The notes: generated from the letters alone by a model not told the origin. Positions 16,262-23,971 are shown, counted from the stretch's first letter. The stretch is 48,298 nucleotides of DNA from Bacteroidales bacterium UBA1219 (GCA_002309295.1 DBXF01000062.1:1-48298), one strand, 5' to 3'. Numbers and translations are program-made.

Positions 16262-17422
16262 TTATTTGAATTTTTCTTTTAAATTTTTGATATACTGTTG
16301 GTTAAAAGAATATTTCTCGAATGGAGGAAACTTGCGGTGTCGGCGCAAATCCTTGGACATCAGACTTCTGAACTTGATAGTTTTTACAAACTTTATCTTG
16401 TTCAGCTTTTTCCTGTTGGAAATAGCTTTGCCGATTTTTTTGAAGGTGCTTTTTTCGGAGTAGGAGAGGTGTCCTTTTTCGTAGAAGAAACGGCGGTTTT
16501 CGATAATCATCTCGCGCAGCGGGAGCGAGATAGGACACACTTTTTCGCAGTTGCCGCACATTATGCAGGCGTAGGAGACGAACTTGTAGTCGTCGATGGT
16601 TTCGAGGTGGGGGAGGAGTATGTTGGCAATGGGTCCGGAAAAAATGTTGTCGTAGGCTTTGTGGCCGGCGCATTTGAACACGGGACAAACCTGACTGCAG
16701 CGTCCACAGTGGATGCAGGCAAGTGCCGAGCGTTGGGGAACGTAGTTCACCACGTTGCTCCGCATATTGTCCAAAATGAAAAGGTTGTCTTTGTTTTTCG
16801 AGGTGGGGGTGTATAGTATTGGGAAGAGTTTTTTGTTATTTTTTATATCACTATCTTTCAGTACTTTAAGATACAACTCAATATCATCGGCGGTTTTCAT
16901 AATCTGCTCAATGCCCGTAACAAAAACGTTTATAGCGTTGTTGTTCAGCATTTTGATAGTATTTTCGTTGCCGAGGATGAGGAAAGTGTTGCTTTCGGCG
17001 ATAATTTTGTTTACTTCGAAAAACTGAATGTTGGGAGAATCGCTGTTGGCTTTGACCTTTTCCTTTTTCAAAAAGGCATCGAGGCCAATTTCCGTCCAAA
17101 GATAGCTATCGGGGTCGTCGGTGTGGCAAGTCTTGACGTTTTTCTCCCAAACCAAAGTGCGCAGTCCGCGCAGAAGGTCGTCGTAGTTAGTAAACCAATA
17201 TTTTTTCCCGTTGGAAGGCACCCATTTGTTGTCGAACGAAACGAGGAGTTTGTCCATCTCCTCCACTGAAGTCTGCAGGCTGTGGCTAAGACGCTGTTTG
17301 GCGATATTATAGTCGGAATAAAACTCCGTATCTACAACAGGGTTCTCCTGCTTTTGCCAACTTTTGTTTTCGGCGGCAGCACGCGTTTCGGACAGAAAGT
17401 TGTCGAAGTATGAGCCTTTCAT
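16262..17422 (-). CDS. LutB-like LUD-domain iron-sulfur protein
   Basis: The 386-residue protein has an N-terminal LUD (YkgG/LutB) region followed by two ferredoxin-type clusters: CIHCGRCSQVCPVFKC (near 235) and CIMCGNCEKVCP (near 285). It resembles LutB, the iron-sulfur subunit of the L-lactate oxidation complex, but is shorter than usual (about 470 residues), and no LutA or LutC gene is adjacent. An electron-transfer role is clear. The substrate is not. It sits between rpiB (21 bp) and deoC (2 bp), so it is probably expressed with pentose and deoxyribose metabolism. Confidence 0.85.
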   Translation of the reverse strand: MKGSYFDNFLSETRAAAENKSWQKQENPVVDTEFYSDYNIAKQRLSHSLQTSVEEMDKLLVSFDNKWVPSNGKKYWFTNYDDLLRGLRTLVWEKNVKTCHTDDPDSYLWTEIGLDAFLKKEKVKANSDSPNIQFFEVNKIIAESNTFLILGNENTIKMLNNNAINVFVTGIEQIMKTADDIELYLKVLKDSDIKNNKKLFPILYTPTSKNKDNLFILDNMRSNVVNYVPQRSALACIHCGRCSQVCPVFKCAGHKAYDNIFSGPIANILLPHLETIDDYKFVSYACIMCGNCEKVCPISLPLREMIIENRRFFYEKGHLSYSEKSTFKKIGKAISNRKKLNKIKFVKTIKFRSLMSKDLRRHRKFPPFEKYSFNQQYIKNLKEKFK

Positions 17423-17443
17423 AAATAACGGATTGTTAATAAA

Positions 17444-17893
17444 TTACAGAGTTTTGTTTATTTTTTCCACACGACGTTCGTGACGGCCCCCTTCGAAATC
17501 GGTGTTGAGATAGGTCTTTACAATTTCAAGGGCGATGTCCTTAGATATAAAGCGGGCAGGCATGGCCAAGATGTTGGCGTTGTTATGCTGACGGGCGAGG
17601 GCTGCAATTTCTGGAATCCAGCAGAGAGCGCAGCGCACGTTGGGGTATTTGTTCACCGTCATCTGCACGCCGTTTCCTGTTCCGCAGATCACAATGCCGC
17701 GTTCGAAAGTGCCGTTGTTTATATCGCGACCGAGCGGATGAACCATGTCGGGATAGTCAACGCTATCGGGAGAATTGGTTCCGTAATCTTTTACAATAAA
17801 CTGATTTTCAGTTAAGTATTTCTTTACTTCTTCCTTAAGTTCAAAGCCTGCATGGTCGCAAGCGATGGCTATAGTTTTGTTGGTTTGTTCCAT
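17444..17893 (-). CDS. rpiB: Ribose 5-phosphate isomerase B
   Basis: The 149-residue protein is of normal RpiB/LacAB length. It shows IACDHAGFELKEEV (substrate-binding loop DHAG at about 13-16), the active-site cysteine in GIVICGTGNGV and the HNNANILAMPARF block. It interconverts ribulose 5-phosphate and ribose 5-phosphate in the pentose phosphate pathway. It is the first gene of the likely rpiB-lutB-like-deoC operon, with a -7 box TAATTTTG 24 bases before its ATG. Confidence 0.94.
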   Translation of the reverse strand: MEQTNKTIAIACDHAGFELKEEVKKYLTENQFIVKDYGTNSPDSVDYPDMVHPLGRDINNGTFERGIVICGTGNGVQMTVNKYPNVRCALCWIPEIAALARQHNNANILAMPARFISKDIALEIVKTYLNTDFEGGRHERRVEKINKTL

Positions 17894-17916
17894 TGTTGAT
17901 AAATTTTTTCAATCTA

Positions 17917-17924
17917 CAAAATTA
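17917..17924 (-). promoter_or_regulatory. -7 box of rpiB operon
   Basis: Minus-strand TAATTTTG, 24 bases before the rpiB ATG. The nearest TTTG is 25 bases further, too far for the consensus. Confidence 0.5.
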
Positions 17925-18429
17925 CAATTTTATGTAATTTGTTATGAATCAAAGAAAGATAGATTTCAACGTGCCAAAGTTTAATACTTTTAATCGGTTG
18001 GTTTTCATTAAAATAAAAGTTAGTAACAAAATAAATGTTCATATTTTTGGCAAAAAGCGAAATAAGCTGTGAATAATTTTTCGACTCTTTCGAAATTGTG
18101 AAAAAAATGCCATTTATCAATAAAAACACACATCGGTTTGAACATTTTTTTGAGTTTTATTTATAAACAAAATTCGGTTAGAAGCGTTATCAACACATTG
18201 TTTATAAACAACGAAAATTCTGAATTTCAAAACAAAACAAATTGATAAAAATTGATAAAACACTTTTTTTCGAAATAAAAAATTTTCGGTCATTTTTTTT
18301 TACACCAAATTAACATCTATATACCTTTCTTTCTTTTTTTTAAAATTTAAATTGAAAATAAAAATAAGGAATAAATAAATAAAATGTCTGTTCAAAACTT
18401 TTGATTGTACGACATAGCAAAATAATTCG

Positions 18430-18437
18430 TACTTTTG
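18430..18437 (+). promoter_or_regulatory. -7 box of nadA
   Basis: TACTTTTG gives a predicted leader of about 75 bases before the ATG at 18519. -33 spacing is not canonical. Confidence 0.5.
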
Positions 18438-18518
18438 CAAACGAAAACGACAACTGAAAAATAATCGTCTTTTATGTATAAATATCATTTATACATAAAT
18501 TAAAATACTAAAAATCAA

Positions 18519-19463
18519 ATGAATACGAAAGAAATAAAAGAAGAAATCCAGCGTTTAAAAAAAGAAAAAAACGCCGTTATTTTGGGACATTACTACCAAA
18601 TTGACGATATCCAGAAACTTTCCGACTATGTAGGCGACAGTCTGGCGCTGGCCGAAAAGGCCCTGAACGTGGACTGCGACATCATCGTTTTCTGCGGCGT
18701 TCATTTTATGGCCGAGACCGCAAAGATCCTCAATCCGTCGAAAAAAGTTCTGCTGCCCGACATGGAGGCCAGCTGCTCGTTGGCGGAGTCGTGCAAAGGC
18801 GAAGATTTTGCCAAGTTCAAAGCCCAGTACCCCGACAACATGGTGATTTCGTATGTCAACTGCTCGGCCGAGATAAAAGCCCTTTCCGACTTGATCTGCA
18901 CATCAGGCAACGCCGAAAAACTCGTAAACTCACTGCCAAAGGACCAAAAAATCATCTTCGCCCCCGACAAAAACCTCGGCGGATACATCAACAGTGTTAC
19001 TGGCCGCGAGATGGTGCTCTGGAATGGAGTGTGTATGGTGCACGACGCAATGCAGGCCGAAGAAATCATTAAACTGAAAGTTAAATACCCTCAGGCCAAG
19101 GTGATAGCCCATCCCGAATGCAACGGCGCCCTGCTGAAAGTGGCCGATTTCATCGGATCCACCAAGGCAATGCTGAAATACATCGAAAAATCGGACAGCA
19201 AACAGTTTATCGTTGCAACCGAGACAGGCATTTTGTACGAAATGAAGAAAAACAATCCCGACAAGGAGTTCATCACCCTCGGCGACGGTGGCAGCTGCGC
19301 CTGCTCCGACTGCAGTTACATGAAAATGAACACGTTGGAGAAACTCTACAACTGTCTGAAAGACGAGACCCCTGAAATTTTGATGAGCGACGAGATGATA
19401 GAAAAGGCCAAACGCCCCATCATTCGTATGCTTGACATGTCGAAACAGCTGGGAATAATTTAG
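18519..19463 (+). CDS. nadA: Quinolinate synthase A
   Basis: The 314-residue enzyme condenses iminoaspartate with dihydroxyacetone phosphate to quinolinate in de novo NAD synthesis. It has the three NadA repeats and the likely 4Fe-4S ligands: C86 in EASCSLAESC, the cysteine of WNGVCMVHDA (near 172) and one cysteine of GGSCACSDCSYMKMNTLEKL (near 265). Substrate-binding ILGHYYQ is at 21-27. Length is typical of the short NadA form. No nadB or nadC is adjacent in the window. Confidence 0.95.
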   Translation: MNTKEIKEEIQRLKKEKNAVILGHYYQIDDIQKLSDYVGDSLALAEKALNVDCDIIVFCGVHFMAETAKILNPSKKVLLPDMEASCSLAESCKGEDFAKFKAQYPDNMVISYVNCSAEIKALSDLICTSGNAEKLVNSLPKDQKIIFAPDKNLGGYINSVTGREMVLWNGVCMVHDAMQAEEIIKLKVKYPQAKVIAHPECNGALLKVADFIGSTKAMLKYIEKSDSKQFIVATETGILYEMKKNNPDKEFITLGDGGSCACSDCSYMKMNTLEKLYNCLKDETPEILMSDEMIEKAKRPIIRMLDMSKQLGII

Positions 19464-19510
19464 AAAATTGAAAGTTGAAAGTTGAAAATTGAAAATTGGA
19501 AGTTGAAATT
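19464..19510. repeat. TTGAAAG/TTGAAAA heptad array
   Basis: Seven consecutive 7-mers (TTGAAAG, TTGAAAA, TTGGAAG, TTGAAAT) fill the spacer between nadA and the DUF3267 gene and run into the earliest possible start codon of the latter. Confidence 0.8.
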
Positions 19511-19516
19511 GTTGTT

Positions 19517-20089
19517 ATGAAACAGCCTGAGGAACTGCCTGTTGTGGAGGGTTACGAGCCACAGAAAAAGACCATAAGCATATTGTGGGCAAATATGTTG
19601 GCAATAGTTTTGTTTGTGGTTTTCGGAGCGTTGGGCGTGGCGGCTCTGTTCCTGCTTTGGGGCGGCGAAAATGTGCGGTTCAATAGCACGCTGATGTTTT
19701 GGTTCCTGTTGTGTTTCTTGATAGGCATTGTAATTCACGAACTTATACACGGACTTACGTGGATTGGTCTCACCCGCAAGGGTTTCCGGCATCTGAAATT
19801 CGGTTTGATGACCGGCGCTGTGTATTGCCATATTGACGTGCCGATGAAAAAACGCCATTATGTGATTGGTGCACTGATGCCGCTGATTTTGTTAGGGATA
19901 GTCCCGACGATAGTTGGCATTTGTGTGGGCAGTCTGTTGTGGACTTTGGTCGGCGTTGCGCTGATTTCCGGCGCTGCCGGCGATATCATGATAGTGTGGG
20001 CCTTACGCAAAGAGTCCGCCGACACCTTGGTGTACGACCATCCGTCGGAAGCGGGATGTTTAGTTTATCATAAAACTTCGGAGCAATGA
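19517..20089 (+). CDS. DUF3267 membrane metalloprotease-like protein
   Basis: I prefer the ATG at 19517 (190 residues, MKQPEELPVV). The ATG at 19496 lies within the repeat array. The protein has four or five hydrophobic segments and the motif VIHELIHGLTW (HExxH) after the second one, as in DUF3267 putative zinc metalloproteases of the inner membrane. The substrate is unknown. Its stop overlaps the start of the tRNA-editing gene by four bases (ATGA), showing translational coupling. Confidence 0.8.
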   Translation: MKQPEELPVVEGYEPQKKTISILWANMLAIVLFVVFGALGVAALFLLWGGENVRFNSTLMFWFLLCFLIGIVIHELIHGLTWIGLTRKGFRHLKFGLMTGAVYCHIDVPMKKRHYVIGALMPLILLGIVPTIVGICVGSLLWTLVGVALISGAAGDIMIVWALRKESADTLVYDHPSEAGCLVYHKTSEQ

Positions 20090-20577
20090 TAGGGCAGGAG
20101 ATAGTATATAAATTTCTGAAAGACAACGAAATACCTTTCGACTACTACGAGCATCCCGAGGCTCCGACCATCGAGATTGCGGCGCAGCACTATCGCGGCG
20201 AAGGCACCACGCTGTGCAAAAACCTCTTTTTTCGCAACCACAAAGGCAACAAGCACTACCTTGTGATCCTCAACTCCCGCTACCAGCTCGACATCCACGA
20301 CTTGGAACACCGTCTGCACCAGGGCAAGCTCAGTTTCGCCTCCGAAGAGCGGATGCAGCGCTACCTCGGCGTGCGTCCCGGCTCGGTGTCGCTCTTCACC
20401 CTGCTCAACGATGCAAACCACGAGGTGATTCTGTTTATGGACAAAACCCTGCTCGATTGCGAAAAGGTGAGCTTCCACCCCAACGACAACCGTGCTTCGC
20501 TGGTGATTTCGGTGGTAGATATGTTGAAAACCATCGAATTATGTGGAAATCATACCGAATTTCTGGAACTTTACTGA
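20086..20577 (+). CDS. YbaK/ProX-type aminoacyl-tRNA deacylase
   Basis: The 163-residue protein is a free-standing prolyl-tRNA-synthetase INS-like editing domain (PrdX/ProXp-ala group), which hydrolyses mischarged Ala-tRNA(Pro). The conserved lysine is K45 in TTLCKNLFFRN. The strand HPEAPTIEIA is at 23-32 and the GVRPGSVSLFTLLND block is near 105. It is co-transcribed with the DUF3267 gene (4-bp overlap). The exact tRNA specificity cannot be read with certainty. Confidence 0.87.
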   Translation: MIGQEIVYKFLKDNEIPFDYYEHPEAPTIEIAAQHYRGEGTTLCKNLFFRNHKGNKHYLVILNSRYQLDIHDLEHRLHQGKLSFASEERMQRYLGVRPGSVSLFTLLNDANHEVILFMDKTLLDCEKVSFHPNDNRASLVISVVDMLKTIELCGNHTEFLELY

Positions 20578-20687
20578 AAACCGCCAAAAACACTGTTGAA
20601 AAACCGAAAGATATTGTTGAAAACCGTAAAATTTTGAAGCCACGATTCAGAAATATTAAATATTTGATACATAATATGTTGTGGTGA

Positions 20688-20703
20688 TGTTTCACGTGAA
20701 ACA
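20688..20703. other. Perfect parS centromere site
   Basis: TGTTTCACGTGAAACA is a full 16-bp palindrome, extended to 18 bp by A/T on each side. It matches the broadly conserved chromosomal parS consensus TGTTnCACGTGAAACA, to which ParB binds. It lies between the tRNA-deacylase and CBS genes. No parA or parB gene is in the window. Confidence 0.85.
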
Positions 20704-20740
20704 TTTTTGATGCGAAAAACCTTGGAAAATTGAAGTTAAA

Positions 20741-21403
20741 ATGCTGATAGAAAAATATATAGACAAAGAATTTGTAACCATCCAACCCGAGTTCGATATT
20801 TTCAAAATATTGGACATTTTCGACGGCTGTGATTACAGCTCGGTGCCCGTTGTTGAAAACGGCAAATATCTCGGAGTGATAAAGGAAAAAGACATTTTCG
20901 AGCTGCAGACCGACGCCGAAACCCCTTTCGACGTGCGTAATCACGCCAAGGACTACAGTGTTCAGCCCGGACAGTCGCTCTTCGACGCCTGCAACGTGCT
21001 TTTCGAACAGGGTATAGACATAGTGCCAGTGGTTGACGAGGAGAACAATTATATGGGTGTACTTACCGAGCGCAGCCTGCTGCAGGCCGTAGCGGTGTGC
21101 GGCGAAAACCAGCAGAACGGCATAATTTGGTATCAGGTGAGCAGCAACGACCTGCACCTGAGTCAGATGGCCTACATTGTGGAGGAAAACGGCGCGCATA
21201 TTGTCAGTCTCAGCGTGATACCCGACGAGAACTCCACCAACCTCACGGTGATGGTGAAACTCGACACCGCCAACGTGGCTCCCGTGGTGCAGAGCCTCGA
21301 ACGTCACGGCTACAGCGTGGAGTACAGCCGTTTCCACAGCCAGAAAGAGGAGTCGGACCTGCAACGCAACTACAACAACCTGATGGTTTACCTTAATGTT
21401 TAA
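20741..21403 (+). CDS. Tandem CBS-ACT domain protein
   Basis: The 220-residue cytoplasmic protein has two CBS repeats (about 1-62, SVPVVENGKYLGVIKEKDIF; and 75-135, IVPVVDEENNYMGVLTERSLL) that typically bind adenine nucleotides. An ACT-like C-terminal domain follows (about 145-205, ending ERHGYSVEYSR). From memory it resembles the CBS protein that precedes NAD kinase in many Bacteroidales genomes. NAD kinase is not next here: the retron is. Function beyond nucleotide sensing is unknown. The parS site lies 37 bases upstream of the start. Confidence 0.85.
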   Translation: MLIEKYIDKEFVTIQPEFDIFKILDIFDGCDYSSVPVVENGKYLGVIKEKDIFELQTDAETPFDVRNHAKDYSVQPGQSLFDACNVLFEQGIDIVPVVDEENNYMGVLTERSLLQAVAVCGENQQNGIIWYQVSSNDLHLSQMAYIVEENGAHIVSLSVIPDENSTNLTVMVKLDTANVAPVVQSLERHGYSVEYSRFHSQKEESDLQRNYNNLMVYLNV

Positions 21404-21440
21404 TTCGGATTTAGGAATTAGTAATTTACAATGAACAATG

Positions 21441-21512
21441 ATTTTAGTTTGTAGTTTGCAGTGGTGAGTTTGTAGTTATTAGTGGAGGCACTTCGACAGG
21501 CTCAGTGACCGC
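21441..21512. repeat. Heptad array and dispersed CTTCGACAGG element
   Basis: AGTTTGT/AGTTTGC heptads (21441-21487) are followed by a 26-base segment (21487-21512) identical in reverse complement to 90-115. Both lie directly upstream of the retron promoter. Confidence 0.8.
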
Positions 21513-21547
21513 AACTTTTTACAGAGTAAAGAAGTTTGATAAAATAT

Positions 21548-21579
21548 TTTGGCACATTCAATAATTTGTAGTATATTTG
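21548..21579 (+). promoter_or_regulatory. Retron promoter
   Basis: TTTG (21548-21551) and TATATTTG (21572-21579) are 20 bases apart, an exact match to the Bacteroidota consensus. Transcription should begin near 21586, about 65 bases before the a1 arm, and run through the RNA into the RT gene. Confidence 0.8.
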
Positions 21580-21651
21580 CAGATGTTTATTCTGTATATT
21601 TAAAGATAAAACGTACTTAAATATTTGAATAATTGTAGATATATGCATACA

Positions 21652-21891
21652 CACTGTGAGTCAGCCAGTACACTTGAACTGCAAGGACAAAAACTTGCTA
21701 CGTCTGCTGTTATCGGCAGATGTTGGCGGTATTTTACCGTCCAACAACAATGTTTGTTACTGGATTCTGCGTCTCGCTCGTATTCCCTTGTCCTTTGCTA
21801 TTGCAAACTGCGTTTGCTTCTGCAAAGGCACTGCGTCCATACTCGCGTACTCGAATCCATTTTTAGAAGTAGTACTGGCGCTCACGGAGTG
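21652..21891 (+). ncRNA. Retron msr-msd RNA with a1/a2 arms
   Basis: The a1 arm (21652-21675) and a2 arm (21867-21891) pair over 21 bp in four blocks: CACT/AGTG, GTGAG/CTCAC, GCCAGTAC/GTACTGGC and ACTT/AAGT, with only small bulges. The first unpaired base after a1 is G21676, a candidate branching guanosine. The msr part carries two adjoining hairpins: TCTGCTG-TTAT-CGGCAGA (21703-21720) and a 11-bp stem with one bulged T and a TTT loop (21721-21746). The msd part is one long hairpin (21761-21859): base TGGATTC/GAATCCA, then CCTTTGC/GCAAAGG (21792-21798, 21822-21828), then GCAAAC-TGC-GTTTGC at the tip, with a 4x4 internal loop. A TTTTT stretch (21860-21864) precedes a2. No protein is supported here. 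Exact msDNA ends are inferred. Confidence 0.85.
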
Positions 21892-21914
21892 TTTTTCTGA
21901 TTAATATCAAGATA

Positions 21915-22928
21915 ATGACCGACGATTTAAGGATTGAATTGCGTAACAGCATTGACACCGACACACTGGAGAGTTTATGCAACACCATAAACAATGTGGG
22001 TCCGTATGTATCACGTTTGTCGGTTGAAAATCAGCTGTCGGTTTTGCGTCTTAGGTATTATACCGATGTGAAAGTTCGCAGAGACTCTTATCGCCAATTT
22101 CATATTCCGAAAAAATCGGGCGGTAAGAGAACAATTACTGCTCCATATGGCGAACTGAAAGAAATAATGTACGTATTGGCTTTTATCCTTGACGAATTGT
22201 ATGTTCCTACATCGGAAGCGATGTCATTTATTCGTGGCAGATCTATTGTTGACAATGCAATTTGCCATATTGGACACAACTATGTTTTAAATATAGACCT
22301 TTCCGATTTTTTCACCAGCATTACTGCCGATATGGTTGAGAGAGGAATAGTGAAACTTGGTTTTGCTCCCTTGGTTGCAAGGAATGTTGCCACTCTATGT
22401 ACCTATCCTTCTTTTAAAAACCACAGTGTTGTTAACATAGTACCTCAAGGCGCACCCACATCACCGGTTATTTCCAACATTTGCGCTATGACTTTAGATA
22501 ACCGTTTGGCGGGATTGGCTAGGAGATTCCATCTCAATTATTCCCGCTACGCCGATGATATTACTTTCAGCAGCAATCATAATGTATATCAACAAAATGG
22601 CGATTTTATGCTGGAACTACAACGTATTATTTCAGAGTGTCATTTTAAGATTAATCCGCGAAAGACTCGGCTTTTAAAAAAAGGTGAAAAACAAGAGGTT
22701 ACAGGATTGACGGTGTGCGAGAAAACCAACGTTAGCCGCAAATATGTAAAAAACCTCAGAGCACTTATACACAATATAAAACTGAAAGAGATACCCACAA
22801 AACACGAAATTAATGTAGCACGTGGGAAACTCAACTATCTCCGTATGGTCAAAGGTGCCGAGGACTCAACCTATATCTCAAATTTAAAACGACTTAACAT
22901 AGCTGTAAAAGGCAAGCACTTTGCTTAA
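21915..22928 (+). CDS. Retron reverse transcriptase
   Basis: The 337-residue RT copies the msd part of the adjacent RNA into msDNA. Catalytic motifs are NIDLSDFF (126-133, D128), PQGAPTSP (177-184) and YADD (212-215). Two retron-specific marks are present: NAICH (114-118; the NAxxH of region X) and the VTG triplet in QEVTGLTV (262-264; region Y) after KTR (250-252). The ATG is 23 bases after a2. No extra domain is fused at either end. Retrons usually encode a toxic or antiphage effector beside the RT, but the flanking genes (CBS protein, radical SAM enzyme) look like ordinary chromosomal genes. The gene is visibly AT-richer than the radical SAM gene 41 bases downstream, consistent with acquisition. 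Confidence 0.95.
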   Translation: MTDDLRIELRNSIDTDTLESLCNTINNVGPYVSRLSVENQLSVLRLRYYTDVKVRRDSYRQFHIPKKSGGKRTITAPYGELKEIMYVLAFILDELYVPTSEAMSFIRGRSIVDNAICHIGHNYVLNIDLSDFFTSITADMVERGIVKLGFAPLVARNVATLCTYPSFKNHSVVNIVPQGAPTSPVISNICAMTLDNRLAGLARRFHLNYSRYADDITFSSNHNVYQQNGDFMLELQRIISECHFKINPRKTRLLKKGEKQEVTGLTVCEKTNVSRKYVKNLRALIHNIKLKEIPTKHEINVARGKLNYLRMVKGAEDSTYISNLKRLNIAVKGKHFA

Positions 22929-22969
22929 AAATTAATTTCTTTTATAAATACCGACAAAGCTAATCCCTC

Positions 22970-23971
22970 ATGCCCCCACTCAAGCACCGCACCATCCCCA
23001 TCTTCGTACCCGAAGTGTCGTGTCCCAACCAGTGCATATACTGCAACCAGCGCGTCATTTCCGGTCAGCAGCACATGCCTACGGACGAGGAGATTACGGC
23101 CACCATCGAGCGTTACTCCTCCACTTTCGAGGAGGGCACCCATGTGGAGCTGGCTTTTTTCGGGGGCAATTTCACCGGTATCCCCATGTCGGAGCAGCAA
23201 CGCCTGTTCGACCTTGTGCGGCCGTACTGCCAGCGCATAGGAGTGCAGGGCATACGCCTATCCACCCGTCCCGACTACTTAAGCGACGACAAAGTGGATT
23301 TCCTTAAAGACAACGGCGTCACCACCGTGGAACTCGGCGTGCAGTCGCTCGACGACGAGGTGCTTGCCCGCATTCGTCGCGGCTACACCGCCGAGACCGT
23401 GGAGCGTGCTGCGGCGATTATCCAGAAACGCGACATCGAAGTGGGTATGCAGATGATGCTGGGCCTGCCCGGCGACACTGCCGAGAAAGCTCTGCACACC
23501 GCCCGCCGTATCATCGAACTGGGCGCCACCAACACCCGCATCTATCCCACCCTTGTGGTGGCCCGCACCCTGCTGGCACGGTGGTACGAGCAAGGACTTT
23601 ACACTCCGCTTACCCTGCAAGAGGCTGTAAATCAGTGCAAAGATATACTTTACCTCTTCGAAACCAACAATATAACCGTGTTGCGCGTGGGACTCCACCC
23701 CACCGAGGGTTTCATCAGCGGCACCGACTACCTGGCCGGACCTTTCCACGTGGCTTTCAAGGAGTTGGTGCAGACAGAAATCTGGCACGACCTTTTTGCC
23801 AAAACCGAAATACATGGCAGAGAAGTTGTTATCACCGTGCCGGAACAGCAGCTCAACGCCGCCGTGGGACATAATGGCAAAAACAGAAATGCCTTGCAGC
23901 AGCGGTGTCGAAACGTAAAATTCCGCACCTCGCCCAACCTTAAGCCTTATACTTTTGAGGTAAATAGCTGA
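22970..23971 (+). CDS. Radical SAM protein (Elp3/YhcC-like)
   Basis: The 333-residue protein has the radical SAM cluster motif CPNQCIYC (C18, C22, C25). It also has GGNFTGIP for SAM binding and the Elp3/HemN-type blocks VELGVQSLDDEVLARIRRGY and MQMMLGLPGDT. It resembles the Elp3-like radical SAM domain without an acetyltransferase half. The substrate (perhaps tRNA) is unknown. It begins 41 bases after the retron RT on the same strand and may share its transcript, but its higher GC and family distribution suggest a normal chromosomal gene. Confidence 0.85.
   Translation: MPPLKHRTIPIFVPEVSCPNQCIYCNQRVISGQQHMPTDEEITATIERYSSTFEEGTHVELAFFGGNFTGIPMSEQQRLFDLVRPYCQRIGVQGIRLSTRPDYLSDDKVDFLKDNGVTTVELGVQSLDDEVLARIRRGYTAETVERAAAIIQKRDIEVGMQMMLGLPGDTAEKALHTARRIIELGATNTRIYPTLVVARTLLARWYEQGLYTPLTLQEAVNQCKDILYLFETNNITVLRVGLHPTEGFISGTDYLAGPFHVAFKELVQTEIWHDLFAKTEIHGREVVITVPEQQLNAAVGHNGKNRNALQQRCRNVKFRTSPNLKPYTFEVNS

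Larger units (their letters stand above)
17894..18518. other. AT-rich gene-free gap; candidate replication origin
   Basis: This gap of 625 bases is very AT-rich. It holds four words like the DnaA box TTATnCACA: TGTTGATAA (17894-17902), TGTGAATAA (18068-18076, an exact reverse match), TTATCAATA (18114-18122) and TTATCAACA (18187-18195). It also holds a perfect 14-bp palindrome TTGTTTATAAACAA (18198-18211), a second TTTATAAACAA (18160-18170) and a tandem ATTGATAAAA (18241-18260). Genes diverge on either side and a perfect parS lies 2.2 kb away. This is suggestive only, since AT-rich DNA yields such words by chance. The nadA -7 box is at 18430-18437. Confidence 0.4.

Noticed and set aside
17894..18518. 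tRNA or other structured RNA genes in the large gaps
   Set aside because: No cloverleaf-compatible GC-rich segment was seen in this or the other gene-free stretches.
20578..20660. Continuation of the tRNA-deacylase protein in another frame (frameshift)
   Set aside because: The editing domain is complete at 163 residues. The following TGTTGAAAACCG repeats look like spacer DNA.
21625..21904. Two overlapping short reading frames across the retron RNA
   Set aside because: They coincide with the a1-to-a2 RNA, have no protein-like composition, and the base pairing there explains the sequence better.
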